Assembly: GCA_007922195.1 (NCBI GenBank)
Contig: ML681996.1
Location: forward strand, 19,558,479-19,622,478
Reading direction: 5' to 3'
Source of the DNA: Podocnemis expansa
Lineage: Eukaryota > Chordata > Testudines > Podocnemididae
DNA length: 64,000 nucleotides
The position numbers and the translations under genes were made by a program. The notes under the pieces were generated by a model that was not told the DNA's origin, ran no database searches, and saw nothing but the letters and a program-made list of their open reading frames with translations. Shown piece after piece: positions 35,045 through 45,439 of this stretch. How positions within the stretch are numbered: position 1 is the stretch's first letter; each line of letters starts with the position of its first letter.

Positions 35045-35047
35045 ACT

Positions 35048-35984
35048 GAAGGCAATGGGACTTTACAAGAGTACACAGGGGCATGCTGAGTTCATTGCAA
35101 GATTCAGCTGTGGACTGGAAGATGATACAATGTTGTCTAATTTGTTTCCATTACACATAAATTGTTCTTTTTGTTTTGCTGTGAGATCTCAGTCTGTATC
35201 TAATTTTATTAATTATAAAATAGCATATACACACCTAATTAACTTGATATTAGCTGATGCTGTCTCTCTCACTTTGCTCACACTCTCTATTTCTTTGTAA
35301 TAAAGAAAGAATGTGAGGGAGGGAGGGAGAACATTTTGGGGAAAAATCAAGAGAACTATAATGTCTCATTTTCATTGATGAAGTATTCAGTCGTGTCTCA
35401 TGCTTAAGAATGGACAAAATAATTCAGTGAAAATTCATTAGAACTTTCAATATTAACTATATATTTAACTAGAAATCAGTGAATTAATGAAGCAATGCAA
35501 TCCCAATCCTATTAAAAGTGACATTACTTCCCTGAACTGTTATCTTATCAACTCATTCACCATTATAGCCTGGGCTAGATTAAATGAGCAATGTGACTGG
35601 ATCCTGGAGACTTACTATTTACACAGTAAAACTTTAGTTATCAGAATTTTTTAAGCATATTACATAATCCTCTTTAAATTTATTACTCCAGGAAAGGGAA
35701 GAACACATTAGCTGGAGACAATTTGATTCCCCTTCTCCCTTATAATTATAGCTTAATACAAATGCCAGCAGCAGCAGCAGCTATCTCTCAATATGAGGAT
35801 AATGTCCGCCAGGGGAAAGTCACTAATGTTAAGATAGCTGAGGAGTCCAATACATGTCCTATAGATATTTCCACATATGTGACAAATGGTTGCATGAAAA
35901 GAGTGCATCTGCTGGCTGGAATGTAGAACACTTTTCTTCCTTCCCTACTGCTTTTCAGTCTTGTAAAAAAGGAGATTCTCTTCA
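35048..35984. other. No recognised gene or repeat
   Basis: AT-rich; a short GCAGCAGCAGCAG run near 35,765. Nothing further. Confidence 0.45.
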
Positions 35985-37178
35985 AAATAGACTGAGGCTT
36001 GATATGTGATGTGACACCTTTGGAGTCTATTGCCAACCAGTTTTTCACAATCTATGGGGTTAGTGCCCCCCTTCTTAAGATATACTTTCAGGGAGTCCTT
36101 GAAGCATTTTCTCTGTCACCTGCAGGTCCTCTTAGCATGATTAAATTGAGAAAAGAGGACTTGCTTTGGGAGATGAATATCAAACATCCACACACAATGA
36201 CCACCCTAGTGAAAGTACTGTTTTACAATCTTTGCCTCAAGACTTGTGACGTTAGCAGCAAAGACAATGCTGACATTAGTATGATGGTCTTCTCATTTGA
36301 TACGGAGAATCTTCCTAAACTAGCATTGTTGGTACCGCTCCAGACACTTAAGATGGCTTTGATGTTTCACTATATCTCACATACAGGCTATCTCTAAACA
36401 GATGGTGGCAAATTCACCCCTGCAGATTGACGTGTCAAGTTTAACTGAGTGGCAGTAAAGACATACTCCATCAATCTGGAAGTCATTCTAGTAAAACCAG
36501 CTCCTCAGGTGGCAGAATTCCATGTTGATGGAAATGCATTTCTTATTGGTGCAGTGCAAAGGAGATGACAAGTAAAACTGAAGTCACAAAGTCAATGAGA
36601 TTTATGTAAGCTACCCAGTGTAGCTTGTGTAACTCCTGTCAATGACCACTGATTTTTGCCAGCAGCGTAGACTGTACCCCATAAAGAAGAACAGCAATGA
36701 TTACTGCACTGTATATCAGGATTTTAGTTTCCATCCATAGGTCACTGTCAATAAAGAAATAACAGAACTATCTTCTGAAGGATGCACTTGCACAAAAATC
36801 TAATGGTCAATTGGCTGTCTAGGATAGGTGGTATCAAGGTAAGGGAAATGATCTATGTTTTCTAGGAGGTCACCAACAATGACAATTTTTAGGGGAAGTG
36901 GAACAATTAGTGCTGGGGCAGGTTGGTGGAGCACTGTAGTCTTTCCAATGGTGAGGGAGAATACTAAGTTACGATAGGTATTTCAGAAGAGATCTAAGGT
37001 GAATTGCAAATCAACCTCAATGTGTACAATGATAGCACAGTCTTCAACATATCGGAGGTTGATTATAATCCTGATTACCTTAGCATTAGAATGATGATGT
37101 CACAAGTTGAAAATCTGGACATTCATGCAATACTATATCCTGGTTCCAGAGAAAGGTAGTAACAAATAAGAATCAAGA

Positions 37179-37406
37179 TTACACCAAGAAAGATGGAGGA
37201 AACAGTTGGGGCAAAAATACAGCTCTCCTTAACGCTAGTACAGATGAAGAATGGTCCATCTCAAACACATTACAGAGGATGGTCATACTATGATGAAGTA
37301 CTGTGAGAACACAAAAGAACTTCAATGGACAGTCAAAACTAGATAGCACCTTCCATAATGCTTCACAACTTAGGGAATCAAAGGCCTCAGTTAGGGTGAC
37401 CCACAA
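37179..37406 (-). pseudogene. LINE reverse transcriptase fragment
   Basis: Reads WVTLTEAFDSLSCEALWKVL, the RT motif A (consensus D-L-x-K-A-F-D) with the first Asp lost to T but the AFD retained, followed by a LSSFDCPLKF segment typical of LINE RTs (SKFGCPxKF). The downstream motif B and YxDD are not in this frame. Confidence 0.65.
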
Positions 37407-38522
37407 ATTCCATAAACAGTTGCAGGTTTTGTTCTACAAACTTTTCTGGATCTATCATGCAACAAAAATCATGGTGATGGTACCCCAGGATAAATGGAGA
37501 TCACATTAGAATTCCAGCAGGACTTCTTTTGGAAGAGGGAGGAGGCAGTTCAAAAGGGCGTAAGCAAGGATCTTCCTTGAAATGGGGTGGAAACCAATAC
37601 CTTGGTAATTCCCATACACTGACTTTTCCTTTTACTTAAATATGGTCACAATATTGGCATTCTTTAGGCCAGTTTGAATTTCCTCATTAACCTGAAGTCT
37701 AATAAGAAGCTGATGAAGTTTTTGCGTGTGTTCTATTTTACCAGCTTTGAAGACCTCCTCAGGGATGGCATATGGACTTGGCACCTTGCTATTTCTAGTC
37801 AGAGTGGTGGAATGCCAGACTTCCTCAGAAGTTGGGAAGAGATTATTAGTGGATGCTGAGGGATAGAGTCAAAGGTGTCAACTAAAATTTCAGATACATG
37901 GTTCTGTGAAGTCTCAAAATGCTCCTTCCAATTTTGTTTGGCATCTACGCTGTCCTTAAGAAGGGTGGCGCTGTCCTAGGATCATAAAGTGGTTATATCA
38001 TTTGAACTTGGTGTGTAGATAGCTTTTGTTGTTTGAAAAAAAGATCCTGATATAATTTTGATCAGTGAAACTATGGCTTTTGCTTTCCATCACTGATTCT
38101 TGATATCACACAGATTCCTTTGAACTACAGATTTAAGCTGATTTTAGGTGTCTCATTTTTGCTGGTTAGAGGGTTAATTTTTCCATGTGCAAAATGCACA
38201 TCTTGCCTGATGAATAAGTGCTAGGATTTCCTCTTTCTTCTCATCAAATCTATCTTGAGTTGACTATCCAAGTCCATTCAGCACATGCCTTCTGAATAGT
38301 GGTCTTGAACTCCTCCTAATGTGTTTGAAGGTCATTGATGTTGTCAGGCAAGTCAGAGAGTCCCTTAATGTGATATTGTTTATTTCTCATGACTAGTGTG
38401 ATTTTAAAGTGCCTTTGTGTTAAATCTCCTCCAAATTCCTTTTGGTTGATTATGGTGTTGTAGTGCAAGCCACATGTTCATGACTGATCTGACTAACCAG
38501 CAATTCAGCAGTCATCCATACC

Positions 38523-39185
38523 TCACATGACTTGTGTAATATGGACATTGATATGATCCTGGGCTCTGATGATGACATAGTCAAGACAATGCCAGCTTTG
38601 AGAACATGGGTGTTTCCATACAGTCTTAAATTTGTAACTCAGTCTAAAGATGATATTTATGATGAGCAAATCATTCTCCAGACATTTACTGAGGAGAAGA
38701 ATGCCATTAGGGTTAACTTTTCCAAATCCTTCTTTCCCAGTGGTACCTCTCAAGAGTACAGGATGATGCCAACTTCTTGTACTGAAGTCATCTGTGAGGA
38801 CAGGCTTGCCTTCCTTTGCTCTGGCAGAAAGAACTGCATCAAGAGCACAGTAGAATTGCTCCTTCTTATCTTTGGCTTCATCAAGTGTGGGAGCATATGC
38901 ATTGATGACTGTGACATACTGATTTTCAGTAAGCTTAAAATGCTGAATCATGAGACATTCATTATTATCCACAGGGTGTGCTAAAAGCAAGCTAACAATT
39001 TTGTTCTTGAGGGGCAAACCAACTTCATGAGTACACGTCTCTTCAGATGACTTTGCTTTCCAAAAGAAGTTGTAACTACCTCCATCTTCTTTCAATCGAC
39101 TTGTTTTGCCCAACAGGTCACAATAATATTGATCTTGCAAGTTTCCTCGATGCTCTGACAGTTCTTTTTTCAGGACAGTCACCAT
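38523..39185 (-). pseudogene. LINE AP endonuclease fragment, 220 codons
   Basis: The open frame contains YVTVINAYAPTLDEAKDKKE (the AYAP motif), a degenerate GDFN-like motif reading TDDFSTR, GKEGFGKVNPNGILLLSKC, and a C-terminal LDYVIIRAQD (compare IDYILV). This domain nicks target DNA in LINE retrotransposition. Replacement of the conserved Asn in the GDFN motif indicates inactivity. It starts by in-frame Met, but the real domain extends further upstream. Confidence 0.75.
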
Positions 39186-39866
39186 TTGGGAAATCTATAA
39201 GATTGCAAACATTCCAAGTGGTGAACTTCAGTATTTTGCTTCATATATTCTGACCATGGGCAGAATGATTCCACTGGACACTGCCACCAATTGAGGATAT
39301 GGCAGAGAATTGAGATAGACTATGTTTAATGCAAATTTTCGAGACCCTTTCCCATTTGGGATGAGCAAAGGGGATCCTGAAAATGATTGCTCAGTTATGC
39401 CCACAGCTGCTAAATTGTGCAAATCCACACCCAAGACAACTAACACATGTTCACTGCTTTCATATAGATGTGTGGCTAGGTGCTTTCAGAGATCACTTCC
39501 CCTGGGTATGTCCACATGTCTTTTTAATTTCAAAATAACACTGGTTATTTCAAATAACACTGGCGGGGCTGGAGCCCTGAGAGCTGGTGGTGGGGTGAGC
39601 CATGGAGCTCCCCACTGCTGCAGCTGCTTAGCCTCTGGTCCTGGGGAGCTGGTGGGACCCGGCTCCCCGTGGTTGTAGCTGCTCAGCTCTGGGGTGCGGG
39701 GGATCTGGTGGGCCCAGCTCCTTGCAGCTGCTGGGGTGCCCCAGGGCCACTGCCCCCAGCAGGAGTGCGGACCCAGGGAAGGGAGATCCCTCCCCTGGGG
39801 GGCTGTTTTCCCCTGCCTGGCTCTCGAGGGAGCCAGGGGCCATGTTGCCACACCTCTCAGGGTTAC

Positions 39867-40026
39867 TTTATGACCTGATCCTATGTTTTACACCCCCTTA
39901 CATTGAGTTTCATTCCTTTCTGTAAGTTCACCCATCTTTGAAGCATCTGAGGAAGTGGGATCTTCTCCCACGAAAGCTCATGCAAAAAATAAATCTGTTA
40001 AAGTGCCACACAACTCCTTGTTGTTT
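39867..40026 (+). mobile_element. Penelope-like element 3' fragment
   Basis: Plus-strand copy of the same sequence seen in reverse at 57,572-57,868: ATGACCTGATCCTATGTTTT, TTTCTGTAAGTTCACCCATC, the hammerhead, AAAAAATAAATCTGTTAA and a CACACAACTCCTTG end. It carries no coding part. Confidence 0.75.
39943..39983 (+). ncRNA. Hammerhead ribozyme, best-preserved copy
   Basis: Stem I GCAT (39,943-39,946) pairs perfectly with ATGC (39,980-39,983). Core CTGAGGA (39,947-39,953) differs from CTGATGA only at tolerant position 7. After a bulged A, stem II GTGGG (39,955-39,959) pairs perfectly with CCCAC (39,967-39,971), followed by GAAA (39,972-39,975). Stem III is the self-complementary AGCT (39,975-39,978) with no loop, so two molecules must pair. 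C39,979 is the predicted cleavage nucleotide, with cleavage before A39,980. This matches the short dimeric hammerheads known from Penelope-like elements. Confidence 0.78.
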
Positions 40027-40379
40027 TTTTATATCGATTCAACCACTGTGTGTGGACATACTACAACAATGGCCTAACCGGAATAAGTAATTCTGGATGA
40101 CATGGTTCTCAGGGTCACTGGGACACGCAAGCCTCACAACCATAAAAGATCTTGGTCCAATAACAGGTGAGAAAATATAGGGCAATAAGGAGCTTCAAGA
40201 GGTCAAGTCTATTCCCCTGCTATGAGGCAGGAACACGTATACCTCATCCATCCCTAATATGTGTTTCTCAAAGTTGTTCTTAAGAATCTCCAGTTACAGA
40301 GATGCCACAAACTCATTTACTAATTTTTTCAAGTGTTTATCCTTATAGTTAGCCTTCAAAAAAAAATTAATCTAAATCT

Positions 40380-41345
40380 GCCTTGCTGAAGATTGTTGAT
40401 GACTTCTTGTCTTACCTTTAATGGACATAGAGGACAAATGATCATTATCCTCTTTATAACAGACCTTAGTCCTTCTGCCCGAGTCGTCTTTTCTCAAGAT
40501 TAACAATGTCAGGCCTTTTCACCTTTCCTCAAAGATCAGATTTTCTAAACTTTACCATTTTTATTGTTCTTCTTTGGACTCCCTTCAATTTGCCTGAATT
40601 GTTATTAAACTGTGTCTCTCAAAACTGGACTCCATACTTAATTGAGACTCATCTGTGCTGAGTGGAGTGCAATAATTACCACCCATTTCTTATGTGAGAC
40701 ACTCCTGTTAATATGCACTAGAATTATGTTAGCCTACTTTGCAGTTGCATTACATAATTGGTTCATATTCAAAATGTGATCTACTCTGATCCTCAGATCC
40801 TTGTCCACAGTACTACTGTGTAGGCAGTTATTCCCCACTTTGTATTTGTGCATTTTATTTTTCTATCTCAAGTGTTATATTTTGCAATTATAAAGACAAA
40901 GTGGATGAGGCTGTATCTTTTACTGGACTAATATCTGTTGGTAAGAAAGATAAGCTTTTGACCTTACAATCTTATTCAGCTCTATGTAAGCTTGAAGGCT
41001 TCTTATTCTAACAGAAGTTGGCCCAGTAAAAGATGTTACCTCACCCACCTCATCTTCCTAATATCATGGAACCAACATGTCTACAACAATACTGCATACT
41101 TTGCACTTGCCTTTATTGAATTTTCACTGTTGATTTTGAAATAAGTTTCCAATTTGTCAAGATGACTTTGAATTCTAATACCATGCTCCAAACTGCTAGC
41201 AATTCCTCGCAGTTTGGTGTCACCTACATATTTGATAAGCATATTCTCTAGGTCAAATATCCAAATAATTAACTGAAACATTGAATAGTTCCAGAACTCC
41301 ACTAGAACGGTTTCATGGTGTGACAGTGAATCATTGAGAACTATG
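40380..41345 (-). mobile_element. Old CR1 LINE, reverse transcriptase region
   Basis: The minus strand at 41,081-41,302 reads FDLENMLIKYVGDTKLRGIA followed by a LDKLETYF-like segment, i.e. the CR1 RT motif C (consensus FADDTKLGG) with the first catalytic Asp replaced by G. The plus-strand text from 40,440 to 41,000 (for example GACTCCCTTCAATTTGCCTG, ACTCTGATCCTCAGATCCTT) is the complement of CR1 ORF2 downstream of the palm. Many indels; inactive. Confidence 0.72.
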
Positions 41346-41791
41346 CTTTGAGCACAGTCCTTCAGTCACCTTACTGCAGTTTCACCTATACCGTATTTTT
41401 ACAAATGCCTAAAGTAGTGAGCACCCCTGGTTTAGGACAGAGATTAAGGATAGTTGCAGTTCTTAATCTTCAAAGAACAACCCCCATTTGTCCACTTACA
41501 TATCAAATCAAAGGACAAGGTTGTCAATGGATTTGTCTCACTATTTTGCACTGCCATTACAGCTGACTGAAAACTGAATAGAGACCTTGCATTATCATCC
41601 CAGATTTACCACAGCATGTGTGCTCTCCCCATGCTCCCTGGCTTTCAATAATTCTGAGCACTTCTGGAACTCAGCTCTATTCCGTATTTAAGTGCTATGC
41701 CTAAATTTCATTCTTACTGACAAAGATCCTTCAGAAGTTTAAAGTATATGAAAATGATTGACATATCAGCTATTACTACCCTGAGGACAAC

Positions 41792-42639
41792 CAGGGGCAT
41801 CACTGGCCTGAAGAAATGGTCGGGGCCTGGGTGTAATCTGGCTCAAAGGCCCAATCCAGGGGCTGACTGGCCTTCTCCCGCTGGTGGCCGGGGACAGATC
41901 TGGCTCCTGCCCCTTCTAGCAAGCAGCAGGTGGCCTGGGCCCAACCCAGCTCCCACCATTGCTGGCAAGCGGCAGGCAGACCAGGCCTGATGTGGTTGAT
42001 GCCACTGGCCGGTAGGCAGTGCAACCTTTATTTGGTCCCCCCGAGCTGTGCCACCTGGGCTTGTGGGGCAGCCACCTGCAGCTCCCCACTGGCCTGACGC
42101 CAGAAGGGGCTGATCTTCCAGCCAGCCCAATCCCCACTCTGTCCTGACCCTGGACTGGGGGCTGCCTGCAGCTCTGCCATGTTGGCTTGTGGGGATGCTG
42201 CCTGCAGCCTTCCACCGGCCTACCCCCAGGCGGGGCTGATCCTCAACCCAGCCTCATCCCTCCTCTGGCCTGAACCAGGGCTGGAGGGGCCCATCCCCTT
42301 CTGTCCCCCACAGCCATCACCCACTCTGCAGGGGTGAGCCCTCTGGGCCTTGCAGCTCCCCCTACCTCTTCCCATCCTTCCCCCCTCCAGCATCCCCCCA
42401 CACAGTACTTACCCACAACTGGGAGGTGGAGTCACTCAGTTGCAAGCAGAGGGATTTAAAATTCCTTCTCTGCAACTGCCCTGGCCTATGAGTCAGCTTC
42501 ATGCTCCAAGATGGGGTGGTAGCTGAGTTCAAGCAGACAGACTCACTGAGTCTGCACCAGCTGGCACAGATTACTGGGGACTGGGCCAGAGGCTCAAGGG
42601 AGCTGATGCCCCCTGGGCCCCACAGCAGCAACGCCCCTG
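41792..42639. mobile_element. Non-autonomous hAT transposon (848 bp), perfect TSD
   Basis: Termini CAGGGGCATCACTGG and (reverse complement) CAGGGGCGTTGCTG; the element is flanked by a perfect 8-bp duplication AGGACAAC (41,784-41,791 and 42,640-42,647). The interior is G/C-rich with repeated GGCAAGCGGCAGGCAG- and CTGCCTGCAGCTCTGCCA-like phrases. The element at 58,433-58,828 is a relative with the same termini. No transposase. Confidence 0.92.
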
Positions 42640-42647
42640 AGGACAAC

Positions 42648-43486
42648 ACAGTGGTAACGGGAGAAAACGTATAACATATATATGTAATTACACCCCCCCC
42701 CAAAAAAAAAAGAAAACTTAAAAGAACACCATAAGATGGGACATGGAAGAATTAAGGTTGCACCATCCCTCTTGTATGTGTGCCTCACAAGCCTGTCTTT
42801 AATCACGTCATCACAAACTATTATCTGTACATAAAATAGATATGCTTCATCCAGGACACAGAACAGATAATATTCACTTACTAAATGATTTAATATTTTA
42901 CTTTGTTTTGCTTAACCCTCAGTGAGTGGTCCTATGACTCATTTACTGCACACTATTCAAATTGTTATGGTACGAAGTACTACAGTACCTGACAACTTCA
43001 CATATATTAATTAATTTATGAGGAAGTATTATCATTACAAATAGGGAATTGAGTTACAAAGGCCCAGCTCCTCAGTATTTAGATGCCTAACTCCCAATGA
43101 TTTAAATGGAAGCAAGGCACGTAAATACCTTTGAGGATATGAGCCAGAGAAAGTAAGATAAAATGTAACCATTAATTTTTGGGGCTCAACCTGAGATGCT
43201 TGGGACCTGATTTTTCAGAAAACTCATTCAACATTATATTATACTTTATATAGTCAAAGCACAGATCTCATTGTTCTTGTTAGTATATGGACAACATGCC
43301 CCAGGTAGCACATGATTAAGACACATTATTGAATTTGGTGTGGTGTTTCGATCATTAACTTCACTGGCTTGGTCTGGGAACTTATGGGGTGTGTGCAGTG
43401 AATGGCGATCCATGCCCCTCAGGTCCCATAACTGAAGATGCAGCAGTGATTGCTTAGCAATTCTACATATCAGACACCATGGTCTA
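42648..43486. other. No gene; one palindromic repeat remnant inside
   Basis: AT-rich. Contains poly-C/poly-A tracts at about 42,691-42,712 and the palindrome listed separately. Confidence 0.45.
43070..43137. repeat. Palindromic repeat around a GCCTAACTCCCA motif
   Basis: The left arm CCTCAGTATTTAGATGCCTA and the right arm ending GGCACGTAAATACCTTTGAGG are imperfect complements around an AATGATTTAAAT centre. Better copies of this AAATACCTTTGAGG palindrome occur dispersed in reptile and bird genomes; this is an eroded one. Confidence 0.6.
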
Positions 43487-43575
43487 ATTCTAAACGGGTA
43501 GCTGTGTTAGTCTAATTCAGCAAAACAGATGAGGAGTCTGGTGTCATTTTTTAAAGACTAAGACATTTATTTATT

Positions 43576-43617
43576 GCATGAATTTTCATGGGAGAAAAAT
43601 CTCACATTGTCAAACAC
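43576..43617 (-). ncRNA. Degenerate hammerhead motif
   Basis: In the same position as the other copies, but the core reads TTGACAA instead of CTGATGA and stem II is shortened. GAAA and the ATGC stem I strand remain. Predicted inactive. Confidence 0.5.
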
Positions 43618-43798
43618 TTAAAGATGGGGAACTTGCAGAATGGGGGCAAATAAAATGCAGGGGAGTGTAAGTCATAGGATCAAGTCAGACTGTTACAACA
43701 AATCAGAGCAGTTGTTTAGATGAAAACAGTAGACAACAGCATTTAGGAGGGAGGTCAGGGGTTAGGCAAAAGAAAAGCAAAATTATTTGTTGTAATGG

Positions 43799-44011
43799 TT
43801 AAAAAAAATCATAGTCTCTATTCAGTCCTAAACTGACAGCGCCAAATTTCCATATGGCTTCCAATTCTGCAGTTTCTCTTTGAAGCTTTGATTTACTATC
43901 CGTTTGCCTGAGTATGGCTATTAATAGATCATTAATGGAGTCATCAGTAAGATTGACATGTTCCCCTGTTGGGGGAAATGTTATGGTTTCTGACATTAGA
44001 TTTGTGTCCAT
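43799..44011 (-). pseudogene. Penelope ORF C-terminus
   Basis: Reads GEHVNLTDDSINDLLIAIL, then QRETAELEAIWKFGAVSLGL and NRDYDFF. The RRxxE-like helix, conserved Trp/Phe and the GLNxD..F end are the hallmarks of the Penelope GIY-YIG endonuclease C-terminus. It lacks a genuine start; the in-frame Met is chance. Confidence 0.72.
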
Positions 44012-44100
44012 TTATTCTTTATGCTGTTCTGTTTGTCCAAGGACCTACAGCCTAGTCTACAAGACGATCCCTCACTCTCTTAGAGTTTTGGCAGCAGACC

Positions 44101-45048
44101 AGAGGTTAAAGTAAGAACACACCAAACCAGTATTCTGGGACTAATTATTTTTAGGAGCTCAGTGTTCTGGGCCCCCAAAAAATACAAAATGGAGTGAAAT
44201 GCTGCATTCTGGGGCCCACCATTTAAAAATAGTGGGCACCAGAATGCAGCATTCTGGCTCCATTTGCCATTTTTAGGGGCCCACAGAATGCGGAACCCCT
44301 AAAAATAGCAGGCCCTGGAATGCTGTTCTGGTGCATTCCAGCAGGCAGGGAGCTGCCTCGGACTGGAAGATTTTAAATAGCCCACCCTGACTCAGCTCTA
44401 ACTGGGCATGCTCAGAGCCTCTGAGCATGCTCAGTGAGAGCCAGCTCAGAGCCAGAGCCCCAGCCCAGGCTGGGGTCGGAGCCAAGGATGCTCAGCCCAG
44501 GGGCCTGGTAAGGTGGCCCTTGGGAGTGTTCAGGGGAAAGCAGGCCAGCCTAGTGGGAAAAGGGGATGGGGGAGAGGGCCAGCCTGAGGCAGTGCAGGAT
44601 GGTGGTGCAACACGATGGGATTTGGGGAAGGGTTGAGCGACCAGCGGCCAGATGGGGGCTGTTTTTTTGGGGGCAAGGGCTGGGGAGCTGGCATTTGTGG
44701 GCCAGAGGCTGGGGTGGAGGGCTGGTGTTTAGGGAGCAGGGGTTGGAGTGGGTGACTGGCACTTGGAGGGCAGGGGCTGCAGTGGGGAGCTACCATTTGG
44801 GGGCTCAGGCTGGGGTGGGGGGCTGGCATTTAGGGGCCAGGGCTGGAGTAGTGGGTAGGCAGGTAGGGGGCAGGACCTGGGGTGGGGGTAGGTGTTTGGG
44901 GGCAGGAGATGGGAGCCTGGCATTTGGGGGCCAGTAGCTGGGGTGCAGAAGGGGGCCCGGATGTGTGGGAAGGGGGCCTGGACATGTGTGAGAGGGGCCT
45001 GGAAATTTAGGAGGGTTTCTGGGCCCACCAAATTATACTTTAACCCCT
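44101..45048. mobile_element. GGTTAAAGTA-terminal DNA transposon, copy 2 (948 bp), 10-bp TSD
   Basis: Starts AGAGGTTAAAGTAAG and ends (reverse complement) AGGGGTTAAAGTATAATTTG. It is flanked by a perfect 10-bp direct repeat GCAGCAGACC (44,091-44,100 and 45,049-45,058). Removing the element and one repeat rejoins the Penelope reading frame region. A 10-bp duplication does not fit hAT (8) or Harbinger (3) and suggests a Mutator-like or other mover. Internal copies of CTGCATTCTGG occur in both orientations. Confidence 0.88.
44680..44960. repeat. G-rich minisatellite inside the 948-bp transposon
   Basis: About seven irregular units of 35-50 bp built on CTGGCATTTGGGGGCCAG and GGCTGGGGTGGGG. Dense GGG/GGGG runs on the plus strand make G-quadruplex formation likely. 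Open frames here are compositional. Confidence 0.75.
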
Positions 45049-45439
45049 GCAGCAGACCTCTCCTAATTTACAGACAACCCCCCAAACTTAAACAGAAACT
45101 CACCAACTATAGTCCTAATAACAGAACCATTGAAGCAGGCACATATCCTTGCAACAAACCACATTGCCAGCTTTGCTCACATATCTGCACAGAAGATGCC
45201 ATAATAGGATCTAACCAAGCCAGCTACTGCATCAGGTGCTCATTCACCCATTCATCCATCAATGTGATTTATGCCATCATGTACCAGAAGCCACCCCCTA
45301 CACACCTTATACATTGGGCGAACAGGACAGTCTCTGTGTGAAAGGAATAAAGGGACTCAGAATAAATGGATTCAGGTGACATTCCCAGCTCTGGAGGGGT
45401 GTGTTTTGAAATGCACACAGAGTGTTCTATTAATTACCA

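Larger units (their letters stand above)
35985..39480 (-). mobile_element. Decayed APE-type LINE (RTE-like), about 3.5 kb
   Basis: Minus-strand translation gives, in order, an AP endonuclease domain (38,523-39,185), an RT palm motif A region (37,179-37,406) and, around 36,650-36,720, a C-terminal stretch near the end of RT. Endonuclease wording resembles the BCNT/craniofacial-development-protein-2-like repeats, which derive from RTE-type LINE endonucleases. Most of the frame is lost to indels. The element is near full length but old. Confidence 0.68.
39504..40063. mobile_element. Family E transposon, 560 bp (E7), carrying a Penelope fragment
   Basis: The left end GGGTATGTCCACATGTC and the right end (reverse complement TAGTATGTCCACACACAG) match the other family E termini; flanking triplets do not match, so the boundaries or duplication are uncertain. 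Short TTATTTCAAATAAC-type motifs flank a GC-rich middle. The Penelope fragment 39,867-40,026 sits in its right half. Confidence 0.6.
43487..44035 (-). mobile_element. Penelope-like element, 3' end with C-terminal codons
   Basis: On the minus strand the fragment begins inside the GIY-YIG endonuclease region (NRTA-stop-RINGHKSNVRNH-like), continues through the ORF C-terminus (43,799-44,011) and a 3' region with a degenerate hammerhead, and ends with the CAGCTACCCG terminal wording (complement of 43,495). It lies head to head with the plus-strand fragment starting at about 44,036. Confidence 0.75.
44036..45405 (+). pseudogene. Penelope GIY-YIG endonuclease fragment, split by a transposon
   Basis: The plus strand reads RTYSLVYKTIPHSLRVLAAD before the insertion and LIYRQPPKLKQKLTN after it (45,060 on), then YPCNKPHCQLCSHI (the Cys-rich motif of animal Penelope linkers), SSINVIYAI (GIY-like) and, one frame over, LYIGRTGQSLCERNKG (YIG motif). 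A frameshift lies between the last two, near 45,300. GIY-YIG is the endonuclease that accompanies the Penelope reverse transcriptase; the RT itself is not present. Confidence 0.78.

Noticed and set aside
41800..42215. Overlapping 70-113-codon minus-strand frames
   Set aside because: They lie in the GC-rich interior of a hAT element with proven termini and TSD; compositional.
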